This document shows positions 21,308 to 32,239 of a stretch of DNA of 64,000 nt, piece by piece (positions within the stretch are counted from its first letter, which is position 1; every line of letters starts with the position of its first letter). The stretch is taken from the NCBI GenBank assembly GCA_028583605.1, contig CM053337.1, positions 26,088,162 to 26,152,161 of the forward strand, in the 5' to 3' direction. Under the pieces are notes generated by a model. That model had not been told where the DNA came from and did no database searches. It saw only the letters and a program-made list of their open reading frames with translations. The DNA is from Dastarcus helophoroides (lineage: Eukaryota > Arthropoda > Insecta > Coleoptera > Bothrideridae). Made by a program: the position numbers and the translations under genes.

Positions 21308-23626
21308 CAGTAAAAGCTCTTTATTCGCGCTTCCTTCATTCGCGTTTTCACTATTCGCGGATTAAAAAAATGCGACCCAATTCCTCTATTCGCGGCTAAA
21401 AATTTCTTTATTCGCGGATCTAATAAGTACATGCATAATAATAAAAGGATTCCAATAGGTATCCAACCCAATATCCTTTGTAAATGCCGTCAAATGGACT
21501 AATAAAAAAAGTAAAATAGATCTTATTACAACTTTGCCTAAAGTTTGTTGTTAAATGGTATGGCCGAGGTCTTTGACATAAGCCGCCTTCGCCGCGATCG
21601 GTGTTTTTGAGAATATAAACAAACAGACTGAAAGCAACCTTATTACTCAATGAATAAAGTATATTTTTAATTGTTGCTGTTCCGTTCTGGTAAAAGCCGC
21701 TTTGCGTGTTTTATTGTTTCGTCTTTCACATTCGTTTCGAAAATTGTGATCGAGTAACACGTCTTTACCGCTCTTTTTCTGATTTATAATGTCAACTAAA
21801 AAAAATGAAAAACGAGTTTCGACACGAAAAAAATCTGTGTTACCGCTTAAAGTGGAAATAGAAATGCTTGATCGTTTACGCCTTGGAGAGTCATTTGCGT
21901 ACATATCACGCTCATTCAATGTCAGCGAATCAACTATACGATCGATAAAAAAATCCGAGGATAAAATAAGGTCGTCTGTAGCTTCAACTTCACGTCAGCG
22001 AAAATTGTTCGTGATCTAGCAATAGAAAAAATGGAAGTGGCGTTGTCATTATGGATCGAAGACTGCAACCAAAAAAGGGTGCCTGAGTGGTCCAATGGTC
22101 CGGGAGAAGGCAAAGCGTCTTTACGCTCATTTTAAAGAACCTGATGGTAGTTGTAGTGGTGAATGTACAGAAGGGGGATTTCAAGCATCGGAAGGTTGGT
22201 TCAATAAATTTAAGGTGAGACAATCATTGCATAACATTAAAATCGTTGGAGAAGCAGCATCTGCAGACACTGCTGCAGCAGAACGATATCCAGAAGAATT
22301 TGCAAACCTAGTAGCTGATGGAGGATACAAATCTGAGCAAGTATTTAATGCAGACGAAACTGCACTGTTTTGGAAGAGAATGCCAAACAAAACATTCATT
22401 TCTAAAAGCGAAAATTTGGATTTAAGGCGGTAAAGGATAGAGTTACACTGCTGCTATGTTCTAATGCATCTGGAGATTGTGTTATTAAGCCACTGATGCT
22501 TTACAGATCGTTTAATCCTCGGGCTTTAAAAAATCAAAACAAGGACAACCTGCCAGTGTTTTGGCGTGCTAATACGAAAGCGTGGATTACAAGCGCTATT
22601 TTTTATGACTGGTTCTGGAATTGTTTTGTTTCTGAAGTTGAAACTTATTTAAAAAAACAGAATTTAGACTTTAAAGCACTTCTAGTTTTGGACAATGCAC
22701 CAGGTCATCTTCGAGAGCTTGAAACTTTGCATCCAAATATAAAAGTGACATTTTTACCTCTCAATACGACGGCTTTGCTTCAACCTATGGACCAAGGAAT
22801 AATCCAGGCCTTTAAGCTCTATTACATTAGACAAACCTTCAAAATAATATTGGATAAAATGGAATGTAATCCTGATATGAATATTATGGAATGCTGGAAG
22901 AAATTTGACATAGCAAAATGCATTGTAAACATAAAAGAATCAGTAGAAGAACTGAAGCGACACACATTGAAGTTATGCTGGAAAAAACTGTGGCCTGCTC
23001 TGACTGCGAAAAATGACGAAGAATCTGTGCAAGTTCAAACTTTGACTGCAAACATAGCTGAAATCGCGAATGGAATAGGACGAGATGGCTTTGAACAGAT
23101 AGAATCAAGTGACATTCAGGAATTGCTTGAATCGCAAGATGAAGATTTGACCGAAACCGACTTGGAGGAAATGTTAAATTCACATCCCATTGAAGAAGAG
23201 GCTTCAACAAGCACTGGAAACGTGACATTTAATTTGAAAAATCTTAGTGAAGGTTTAAGAATGGCAAATGAGCTTTGCGATTTCTTTATGAACGTTGATC
23301 CGTCTATGGAACGAAGTCTTATTTTTAAGAGGCAAATTGTTAGTGCGACTGCTGCGTATCAGTCTGAATTGAAGGAGCTTTTAGAAACTGCCAAGCAGGA
23401 GAAAATTACAAAATTCTTCAAACCATTGCCTAAGCCTTAAGATAATTAATCAAAATGTTCAAAAACTTCAATTAAATTGATTTTTTTATATATTTGTTTT
23501 TTTTTATTTTGTCACCTAGGAACGTGTCCCCTATAATCCCATATAAATTACCATTCCGTATTTACGGTTTCTGTATTCGCGGCATATTTATAGAACATAT
23601 ACCCCGCGAATGAAGAGCTTTTACTG
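21308..23626 (+). mobile_element. Tigger-like DNA transposon, nested in the pogo-like element
   Basis: Terminal inverted repeats: 21308 begins CAGTAAAAGCTCTTTATTCG, and the reverse complement of the end at 23626 reads CAGTAAAAGCTCTTCATTCG. TA follows the right end; TG precedes the left end, probably a mutated TA. The left subterminal 110 bp carry about five copies of ATTCGCG(G), and the right end carries TATTCGCGG and CCGCGAAT. These are possible transposase binding sites. The length is 2.3 kb, normal for an autonomous Tigger-like element. It is inserted just after the stop of the host element's transposase. Confidence 0.88.
21789..23440 (+). pseudogene. Tigger-like transposase (CENP-B/DDE), frameshifted
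   Basis: Three open stretches in different frames (21789-22019, 22095-22433, 22436-23440) encode one protein in order. It starts with a psq-type helix-turn-helix (SFAYISRSFNVSESTIRSIK). A CENP-B-type domain follows (EGGFQASEGWFNKFK). Then comes the DDE nuclease: first Asp in VFNADETALFWKRMP, second in LLVLDNAPGHL, third in TALLQPMDQGIIQAFK. The two Asp-containing strands and the QPMDQGII motif are typical of Tigger/pogo nucleases, and all three acidic residues are present. A C-terminal acidic, Ser/Thr-rich tail ends KITKFFKPL, like a PCNA-interaction motif (Q-x-x-I-x-x-F-F), known in pogo-type transposases. The last open stretch is 314 codons. Two frameshifts, after residue ~75 and after ~190, inactivate the gene. 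Confidence 0.88.
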
Positions 23627-24831
23627 TACATAAAACTAACTGCGATTTTGCATGTTTCTAAAGATAATATAATTAGGTTTCATATTAAAATAAGTTTAGG
23701 TTAAAGCACATAAAAAAAGTTAAAAGTATATAATATTTTGTTACATATTCTTATTCTGGTTACCATAGCCCCGGCAGATCTCATTACCTCTAATTGTGGT
23801 TCTTATTACTCCGTACTCTTGGACAATGGGAGCCAATGTGGCTTTTTTTAAGTGAGTGTAATTATCTTTATTTTATACGTTTTTTAATTTCAATGCTGGT
23901 AGGATAAACCTGATTGATATAATGTAATAAAAACCAAAAATTACCTTAAAGAGAGATTATTAGAAAGGGTTATTGGAGTTTTACCTTAAGTGGTGCCAAT
24001 TCCCCCGTACTCTTCTATCTGTCAGATCATATTACCCAAAATTAGGCTGGGAAGAAATACACCATTCATTTCATTGCTATTGTAAAATTATTGAAGCAAG
24101 TTAAAAACGTTTAGTTACGTTTGGATTAAACAATTAAATGTTATTGGACGCAATAGTCTAACGCAGCAGTCGCCAACAACGTAGGACAGCGAGCCACTTT
24201 CAGAAAAAAAAATAAAATGGGTTGCATAGTTGAAAAAAAGTGCCTTGTCTGTCAAATAAAAAGAAAGACTGAAGAAAATTTTCACAATACTATCACCACT
24301 AATATATAATTAATCATAAAATAAAATAACGTAGTGGCTTCAGGGTCTAATCTGGGGTGAGGGCAATCTGGGTAAATGACCAGAACGGTAAAATTAAGGA
24401 TTTCAAGTTTAAATTCGCGATTTTTATTTTACAATTATTATTGTTTCATTAGTAACATCTAACTTCAATTACAATTTTTCGAAATTTCGAGTTTAACCTC
24501 AATTTGTCACTTTTTTTTTGGAAATTTTGACATTCAATTTTCAAATCTCCTTTTGAATTCAAATTTTAAATTTTATCTCAAATTCAAAGTTTGCACCCAA
24601 ATATTTGAAATTTAGATATTCTTTCTCAACTCGATGTTATTTTTAACTTCAAGTTTTCTCTTATCGTCCAACTTTTTTTCCAATTGATTACGACTTCAAT
24701 TCTTACGGTTTTTTCTTTGAGGAACTCTTATGTTTTTTAGAATTATTCTTGTAAAAATTTTCAATGTTAAAATTCATTTGTTTCTTAAGAATTTCGAAAA
24801 CAAATTTTTGGTGTAAATTCATTCTTCTGAG

Positions 24832-25085
24832 GTAATAAACCTTGTATATACGAATATACATTGCAACATCCATTGATACAAACGTCCTCGGCGTGACTTT
24901 ATTTTCATCTTCTTCGACAAATGACCAATTAAATGATCTGTAATTAAGCTTTAAGTTGGAAGTGTGTACAGCCACCGTACCATACTGATGAGGCCAAGGA
25001 AGGCTGAAACGAGTCTATGGTTGCGGTGGTAAATATTTTCAATTTTAAACACGTTTAACTGTTTAATTACAAAACATTTAATTTA
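24832..25085 (+). mobile_element. PLE-type terminal fragment, second copy of the 10.4 kb unit
   Basis: It shares with 10361-10846 the phrases CCTTGTATATACGAATAT, GATACAAACGTCCTCGGCGT, CAAATGACCAATTAAATG and the whole hammerhead arm. It is a single, non-inverted copy. Confidence 0.6.
24979..25021 (+). ncRNA. Hammerhead ribozyme motif, type I, third copy
   Basis: Stem I strands ACCATA (24979-24984) and TATGGT (25016-25021) pair at all six positions. The core is the classical CTGATGA (24985-24991). Stem II is GGCC-AAGGAA-GGCT with one G-U pair (24992-25005). GAAA is 25006-25009, and ACGAGTC follows with cleavage triplet GTC. Stem III is ACGAGT instead of the palindrome ACTAGT, so the short stem III is weakened. 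Stem I differs from the 10.7 kb copy by a compensating change: a G-U pair there is an A-T pair here. Confidence 0.75.
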
Positions 25086-26269
25086 TTTATCGTTTTTTTT
25101 TCTCAGTTTTAACTGTAATCTCGATATTTTGACGTTTTTTGGAAGTTTTCAATTTACAGTGGCTTTTCTGTTAAACTCGGGTTATTTCTGTATTTTTAAT
25201 TTATTTCTCAAAATTAAAAGTTTAAAATTTTGGTTTTTACTATAAACCCACACATATTTATTTAAAACGTCGACTCTTTCTAGAAACCTCAAAGTTCTGG
25301 CAACATTTTTGTAAGAAAAAAAATTCTGAAATTAAACCAGGAGTTTTTTAACTTTAAATTTAATTCTAAAATCTTCAGACAAATCTACATCTAGAGTAAA
25401 GAAAGTTGTTTTAGAAAAAGTTTAATTAAGAGTGAGTTTAAATTAAGAAGAACATACTGGATTAATCAATAAACATTTTTTAAAATATCAATTTTTTTTT
25501 AGAAATTTTGAACTTCCAACCAAAAAGAGCAGCATATTAATTTTTAACAAAGTTTTCTTGGTGGAATCAAAAATTTTTAGTTTTTAAATTTGAAATTTCA
25601 AAATTACATTAGTTAAAAATTAGTATCTAACTCTCGAAGACAAAAAGCATACATTTTTGGAAAAAAAGGTTTGAAGTCAAAATTTTGGACAAAAAAGAAA
25701 AACAATAAAAATGGCAAAGCAAATTAAATAGGGAATCTTCTAAAAAAATTTCGTCAAAAACATCAGAGCTATTGACAAAACTAAATGGAACATTTTGCCT
25801 TGGAGCAAATTTAGAGAAGAAACTTTTAAGTTTTTTTAAACCTCGACTGTTGTCAAGAGAGAAAAGTGAAATTATTTTAAATAAGCTTATATTATAAGCT
25901 AGTGCTAAAGTAATGATTTTAAAGGAAAACACTAAAATTATGAAAGCAATTTTTTTTTACATTTCGACTTTAATCTTGGCATTCTTAAACTCGAAAAGTA
26001 AAGCTTTTATAAAAATTCTACTCAAAACATAGGTATAAATTAAAATGTCGTATTAAAGTAAGATATTTAATATTAAAAGTCATAATTTGGTAACTAAGAT
26101 AAAAATTTCAATATTAAATCTGAAACGTCAACCTCTTTTAGAAGTTTTCACTTTAAAGTCGTATTTTTCTTATCAAAATCGAAATAGAAAAAAAAATTGT
26201 AACAATAAATTTCGATTTTTTTTATTGTTATGAAGTTAAAATTTTGCAAAAAATTTAAAAAATTTTGCA

Positions 26270-27422
26270 TTAAATTAATTAGTTAAAATTATATTAAAAG
26301 CTAGGTACACAAATAACTAGCATGTAGCGAATATTAAATCTAAAAAAAGAAATCGTGATTTAATTTCTACTAAATTTGAACTCTAATTGTCTTTGCTATA
26401 ATACTGGATTTCACTATATCACTCACACGCAAACATTGTTTATTATTTTAAATTTAATTCCATAATATCAAATAGCTTAATATTAAATAGCCCTAGGTAC
26501 AATAATGTTTGCATTTGGGCATTACTGGATGTAATTCCAATAGCCCACAGCTGCAGCTTATTACGAATTCAACGAACAAGGAAGTGAAAACTCTCCGTTA
26601 TAATTTTGTTTTTCTGGATTTTGTATAAGTAGGTCGCTTACCGTAAGCGAACGTTTACATTTACTTGCATGTCTGGAGCACTGCAATGTTTTGTTACAGC
26701 ATGTAAATGAGATCTTGCATTGCGAAGCATTCTTTCGTTTACGTTTGCTCCACAAATTGCTCTTGGCCGGATTTAATGAATGTCTAATTGGGCATTCGAA
26801 AAATGAACGCTGTTCATTCGTTTCCATAATCCGTATGTAATTATTTTACCGAAGCTAAAACGCACGAACACAATGTCAAATTTTTCTTCAGATAGCTCAT
26901 ACGTCACAAATGAGCCTATTTGATCCTAATATTCCCCCATAATAAACGACACGAGACTCTGTTTAGTTTCGCCTCGAAAATCTTGCGCGCTGCAAAACAA
27001 ATTGCCACAAGCGAAGGTTCTGATTAAGTCTGAAAATAAACAGAGCTCCACTTGATTAAGATAAAGCATTCCAAAGGAGCTCTTCGCGACGGTTTTGCAC
27101 GATAATTTACGTCTTACGACTTCATTCATAATACGCGTTAAATTTAAAAATCGCGATAGCTTATTCCTGAGTGGATCCGCAGATAGAGATAAGGGGTGTA
27201 AGAGCTGGGGAACAGGAAATAAAAAGCGGCGGGTAAGAGCCTGCGATAGCGCCGCCGGAAGCGGGAACATGTCGTCACTTTACACAGGAACTAGAGCGGG
27301 AACTGCAATTATTATGAGGAACCAAGGCTTTTGATGTTCGTGACGACTTCATGTATATTCTCATAACAGACGCGAAGGTCCTTGCACGGCCTTACATTCC
27401 TTTGAAAATAAAGTAATTGACA
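26270..27422. other. Unique block, GC-richer from about 26560 to 27340
   Basis: An 88-codon minus frame (26561-26827) and frames on both strands at 26926-27334 cross this block, but none shows a known domain or a convincing exon boundary. It may be host non-coding sequence or short exons that I cannot recognise. Confidence 0.3.
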
Positions 27423-28690
27423 GACCTAACGTTTTCACAGCAAGGAAAGCTTAGAAGTTTGGATGACTAATAGGTTAGATGTATTAGGAGAATAGAACAT
27501 TCTGTGATTTTTTAAGTACACTCTGTATATAATGAATCAGTTCCCTATGAGTTTCTCTTATTTTTAGATCGATTTTAAAAACAATTAAAGTATCGTCGGT
27601 CTTTAGAAAGAATGCAAAGTTTATAAAAGTAAAGATTTTTACAAACAAAACTGACCCGAAAAATGCAAAATAATTACCTTTTTAACCTTTTTAAACTACT
27701 AAAATAAGTCTTAGGATTTTCTTTTTTTCTATTTATATACAAGGGGGCGTTTAGAAACAGTCTAAAAAATGTGATTAATGAAGCTGACAGATGGAAGCTT
27801 TTGGTAAAGGTAAAAAAAAACGCCATCTGAAAATAAAGTAGTTAAAAGGCCGAACATTTTCATATTAGAGATACTAGCAAGAAAGCACACCTTATGATTC
27901 TCCAAGTACGTTCTGTTCACAATGTGGTGATTTACTTTCTCCAAAGCTCCTTCAATTTGCTAATATAATTTTTGAAACAATTGAAACATTGTGAGGCTTT
28001 ATAAATATTGTTAAAAAAAACCAAAAGATTTTTATAAATATTGTCGACACGTAAAGTCTTTTAACAAGAAATACCCATTAAACACTTTTTCAAACCAATG
28101 AAATAGGTTTTTAAGTATTGAAATGATTGAGATGATCTTTTCCAGTACTTATAAAAAACGCAGCGTTTGGAAAAGTTTGCAAAATATGAGGAATAAAGCT
28201 AACACATAAGTCTTCTGGTAAAAAATGCCATGTAAGCATACAGTAGTTAAAAGACCTAACGTTCTCATTAAGGAGAGCTACGAAGTTTGGCAAACTAAAA
28301 GGAAAGATTTATTAGCAGTATAGCACACTTAATGGTTCTTTAATTACATATGTTCTATATAATATATAATAAAGCCCTTCTTGCAAAGCTCCTTCAGTTA
28401 GTTAAATCGGTTTTTCCAGCAATTAAAATATTGTCAGCATTTATAAATATTGTGTAAAAAAAACTATAGGGATTCTCATAGATATTGCTGATACGTGAAT
28501 TCTTTTGATAAACAATACGTATTAATCACTTTTTTAAACTAGTAAAATAAGTCCTATTATATTAGGAGGATCTTTTCTAGTACTTATGAACAACACGGCG
28601 TTTGGAAAAAGTCTGGAAAATAGTAATAAATAAAGCTAAAACATTAAAGCTTCTTGTAAAAAGAAATGCGCTTTAAAAACAGACTTCAAT
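27423..28690. repeat. Degenerate tandem repeat, about three units of ~405-430 bp
   Basis: Unit landmarks recur in order. GACCTAACGTTTTCAC appears near 27423, with diverged forms near 27848 and 28252. AAGTACNTTCTGT-like text and an ATTGAAACATTGTG-like phrase come next. TTTAAACTAGTAAAATAAGTC, GATCTTTTCNAGTACTTAT and GCGTTTGGAAAAGTTTG follow. Spacing of the first landmark is about 425 and 404 bp. The units are clearly diverged, so this is an old local satellite. Confidence 0.6.
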
Positions 28691-30299
28691 TCATGAAATC
28701 CAACTACCGGTTATTTTGGTATGAAAATAAAATTTTTTATTATTTAAAAGCATATTTTGATTGCAAATTTAGGACATTAATATATAAAGTTTACTTCTAT
28801 TACTATAACCTTTATATATTCTATAACTATTAAAATATTTAACATTTCTAAAAAATAATTTAATTTGATTCTCAAAGTTTGAGCTAAACGCAAAAATTTG
28901 AGGTTAAAATCAAAATTTTAGACAAGTGACGTTTAACATTTTTAAGGTAAACGTTGTGAGTTCACACCATTGAAAACAATAAAAAAATGCAGCACATATG
29001 AAACGAAGGCTGTCACTGGTTGAAGTAAAAATTTTATCTTATTGTAAATTGCACTTTGTCAACAGCGTGATATAAAGACAGTACATTTAATTCACAGAAG
29101 TACAAGTTTTAGTATTTTTTAGTAATATTGATATTTATATCGTCAGAAACTTCACTGACAGACTACTTTCATCCAACTTAAGTATTGCTCTCGCTTTCTT
29201 TGCCTCAAATATTTCTGATTACTTCATAAGTTGTTCGGTGATAAAAGTATATTTGAAACATTTTAAATTTTTCGACGAAAAATATCATTAAAAATAATTT
29301 TTTTAAGGCCTTCTATTGCATCGTCCATTTTATGTTCTATGTTAAACGTATTTATTTTGGTTTCTAGAAAACATGCAGCTTCTTAAACAAAGTAACGATA
29401 TACTTTACTACCTTAGTGTTCGAAAAAAATTCCTGATCACTTTTGACAATGCAATGTTTTAACCCACTTTACTCCATTTTCTTATTAAACAATCAAGGTT
29501 TAAAAAAAACTAAACAAAGAGGTCGGCATAAATAGTGTTGAAATCAATCTTCAGCTCGTGCACATATGGCGTCGTTTTTGGCCAAACTCAGGCCATCATA
29601 ACGGTTGGAGTTACCCGCTCAAGTTGAAAAAAGTTACTCCCTGAAAGCGTCTCAGTTAAAGTGAAACACCATCCAGGGTGCTTGGAAAGAGATAAAACTG
29701 TGTTTCTTGCCGGCAGAGTAAACTTGCTCAACCGCTCAAAGTCATAAACACCCGGAGGGGTTGAATATTTAGTAAAAGAATGATGGGGTCGTTGTGATGT
29801 ATAACAAGTTCGTGGGAATATCGGTCCCACTAAAACGTTTCCAAAAGGTTTACAAAGTTTCCTAGTTTCGGTAAGCTTGGAATTTGAACTTTTTAAATCA
29901 ATAGCGCGAACGCTCTGGGAGATTTCCAGACTTCACTTTGCTGATGAATAAAGCTGCTGATGCGCCATCTTATTTTCAACGTTCGGGTCATTTGAATTTT
30001 AATTAGAGGATGGCAGAAGTTATAAGGCTTGTTAATTAAGAAAAAATAATTGCTGGTTAGTTTATATACAAACTAGAGACCTGTGCGAGTAACTACAAAT
30101 GTAATCGGATTCTAATCGTCGATTACCTTTCTAGACGATACGAATACGTAATTGTGCATTAGCGACGTCGGCGTCACGTCGCAAGCATCGCACAGGGTCT
30201 AGTCATTAGTAATCATATACGTTGTTATATGTTTTACGTTTCAGTGTTACAGTTGATACTTGATAAAATCAATATTTCTAGAAAGTTTTTCTTGTAAAA
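28691..30299. other. Intergenic sequence; GC-richer block near 29560-29960
   Basis: An 80-codon minus frame at 29588-29830 has no recognisable domain. The block is not repeated elsewhere in the window. Nothing else is seen. Confidence 0.3.
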
Positions 30300-30830
30300 A
30301 GTTTATAAAATAACATTTTAATTGGCTTGGTGATCGCAATTTATAATCATTGATTTTTGATTAGACCAAAAGTTTAAAATTTTTGAAATAGATTTGAAAA
30401 TGTTGTGTGTTTGGCGGTTTGACTTAGCGAACTTTTGATTTTAAAAAAGATTTGTCGTGTCAAATATACTGATAAATCAGTTAAAAGATTGCAATGCATA
30501 ACCGCTGACTTCTGTTTTAAAATCAAAGTTTAAATTGTGTAAAATTTTAAATTTTTTTGTTTTTAACGCCTTGACCTGGCAAAGTTATCAATGCAGAAAT
30601 GGATTTATTTTATTAACTATATTAGTAAAAATCAAAGCAATTTATAACCACTGATTTTTAGACAAGTAAAAAGTTTCAAATTTTTAAAACAAGTTTTAAA
30701 ATTCACAATTCCATATTTTTAACGATTTGACTTAAAAAACTTTCAATGGCAAAAATTAATTTATCGTATTAAGTACGTACGTAGATTTTATCATTGATGC
30801 CAATAGTCATAGTGTGCAATGCAGGCCTAT
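30300..30830. repeat. Degenerate tandem repeat, about three units of ~150 bp
   Basis: The phrase GCAATTTATAATCATTGATT at 30336 recurs in diverged form at 30491 and 30637. Each copy is followed by AAGTTT-AAATTTTTGAAA and then a TTTAACG(G/C)NTTGACTT phrase. A possible partial fourth unit starts near 30798. Periods are 155 and 146 bp. Confidence 0.5.
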
Positions 30831-31839
30831 TTAAAAATTTAACATTTTTTCCAAAACGCCTTTATAATCTAAAAATGAATTAATTTGTTTTAAATTTCAA
30901 GTTCAAGTTATATAGTCAAAATCTAAAACTTACTTAAACAAACTCAAAGTTTGTTATGTTTGCTCAAATTTTGTTGTTTAAATTCAAAACTATTTAAAAA
31001 TTATTGAATTTTCTTAAAATTTTGACTGTTTTTTAAAATTTATGCTATCTTTTAAAAATTGGTTTGGCATATTGATTAAAATACTGGAATTTTTATTTGC
31101 GTGAAAATTTTGAATTGAATATTAAAAATTCAACCGTATTCACTTCCTTTCTTTGAAATTTTGATTATGCAATAAAAATTTAAATAACTTAGAATTTTCA
31201 GTATTTACCTTTAAAGCAAAAAACTAAATAATTTGACTACAAAATTAAAATTCAAATGCTTCCAAATGTTTGCCTAAACCCAAACTTTTGACTTTAAATC
31301 AAACGTATCCTCTTTCTTGAGCTTTTCGCCTTAAAACAAAGCTTTCCGTCAACGTGTTTTTATTACAGCTTTATTTTAAGGAGGATGATCCAATTTAGTA
31401 AACAGATTTCAAAAAAATGTCAATATAAATTCTTAAAATTTAACTGCTAAGCTAGCTAGGTATTAAATCTTGAATGGTCTAGGAATTTAAAGACATTGTA
31501 TAAAATCTTGTACGCTTTTTTTTTACCACTCGGGAGAAAATACAGTCATCTACTTAAGTAGAAGCAATAATAATTTTACTAGAAGTGCACTTGAGTTGGA
31601 ACCGGTAAAAGAATTTAGAATATAAGTACAAATGGTGCAAGTTGCGTTCATAAAAAGGTCATACTGCTACATTTGCGTGTTGTAGATCTGTCTTTGGAAA
31701 TCGTCGAAATATGACATAATTTCACAAAATGTAATTGACAATTTAGTAAATAATAATACCGCTTATCAAATAAACAGTATTCTTAGCATTAACTCATAGT
31801 TTTTATAGCAAAAAACTCAAGATAACACGAACGAAATGA
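30831..31839. other. AT-rich intergenic sequence, nothing recognised
   Basis: Loose AAATTTTGA-type phrases occur, but there is no reading frame of note. Confidence 0.3.
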
Positions 31840-31975
31840 AGTGAACGGACTGGTCCTTGGTTATCTTCAAAAATTAAAATACAGAGCTTGTTCCCTGAAA
31901 TCAAGAAAGATTAAAAAACACAACAATCGTTGCTCAATGCAACGGATAGCAGGGGACAAGTTCTGTATTTCAACA
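31840..31975. mobile_element. Inverted PLE 3'-end fragment
   Basis: GGACTGGTCCTTGGTTATCT, ATACAGAGCTTG, AAGAAAGATTAAAAAACAC and TTGCTC are followed after a short join by the inverted end GGGGACAAGTTCTGTATTTC. It is the same family as 14256-14340 and 16640-16854, with a shorter right arm. Confidence 0.6.
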
Positions 31976-32239
31976 AAAATCCTGATTTAATCAGAAATTT
32001 TTATAATTTAATACACAGAAATTTTACAAAACAGTCGATCTGTGACCAAGTATTTGAACAAAAAGCCAATCAGTGTTAGCAATGCCATTATTTTGTTATG
32101 CTACGTTCTACTTTTCAAATTTAATCTCATACTTGCTAAAATTTTGTTACAACTGATATAAGTATTTTGTTTGAGAATTTAGTTATAAAGAGGTTTTGTA
32201 TTAAAATCAATTTTTAATATAATAAAATGAACCTACTAT

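Larger units (their letters stand above)
18082..24015 (+). mobile_element. pogo-like DNA transposon, interrupted by two later insertions
   Basis: The ends are inverted: 18082 begins GGGAAGTACGGGGAAATCGG, and the minus-strand reading from 24015 begins GAAGAGTACGGGGGAATTGG. TA lies outside both ends (18080-18081 and 24016-24017), the target duplication of Tc1/mariner-pogo elements. Inside are the start (18513) and the end (to 21292) of a pogo-like transposase on the plus strand. Between them is about 2 kb of unrelated sequence with a minus-strand gene, and downstream a complete Tigger-like element (21308-23626). Subterminal phrases such as GGGAGCCA and TTACTCCGTACTCTTGG recur near the right end. 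The DDE core of the original transposase is not seen. Confidence 0.75.
24340..26250. repeat. AT-rich low-complexity region with short-motif tract character
   Basis: Phrases such as AATTTTGACATTCAATTTT and AAATTTCGAGTTT recur loosely, in both orientations. A PLE-derived fragment (24832-25085) is embedded. Frames in this stretch are low-complexity and are not genes. Confidence 0.4.

Noticed and set aside
22884..23228. 114-codon minus-strand frame
   Set aside because: Shadow of the Tigger-like transposase on the plus strand.
26561..26827. 88-codon minus frame with several Cys and Lys
   Set aside because: The Cys spacing does not fit a known zinc finger and no flanking exon was found.
27423..28690. 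Repeat array considered as CRISPR or centromeric satellite
   Set aside because: Units are ~410 bp, diverged and without spacers; only three copies; the genome is eukaryotic.
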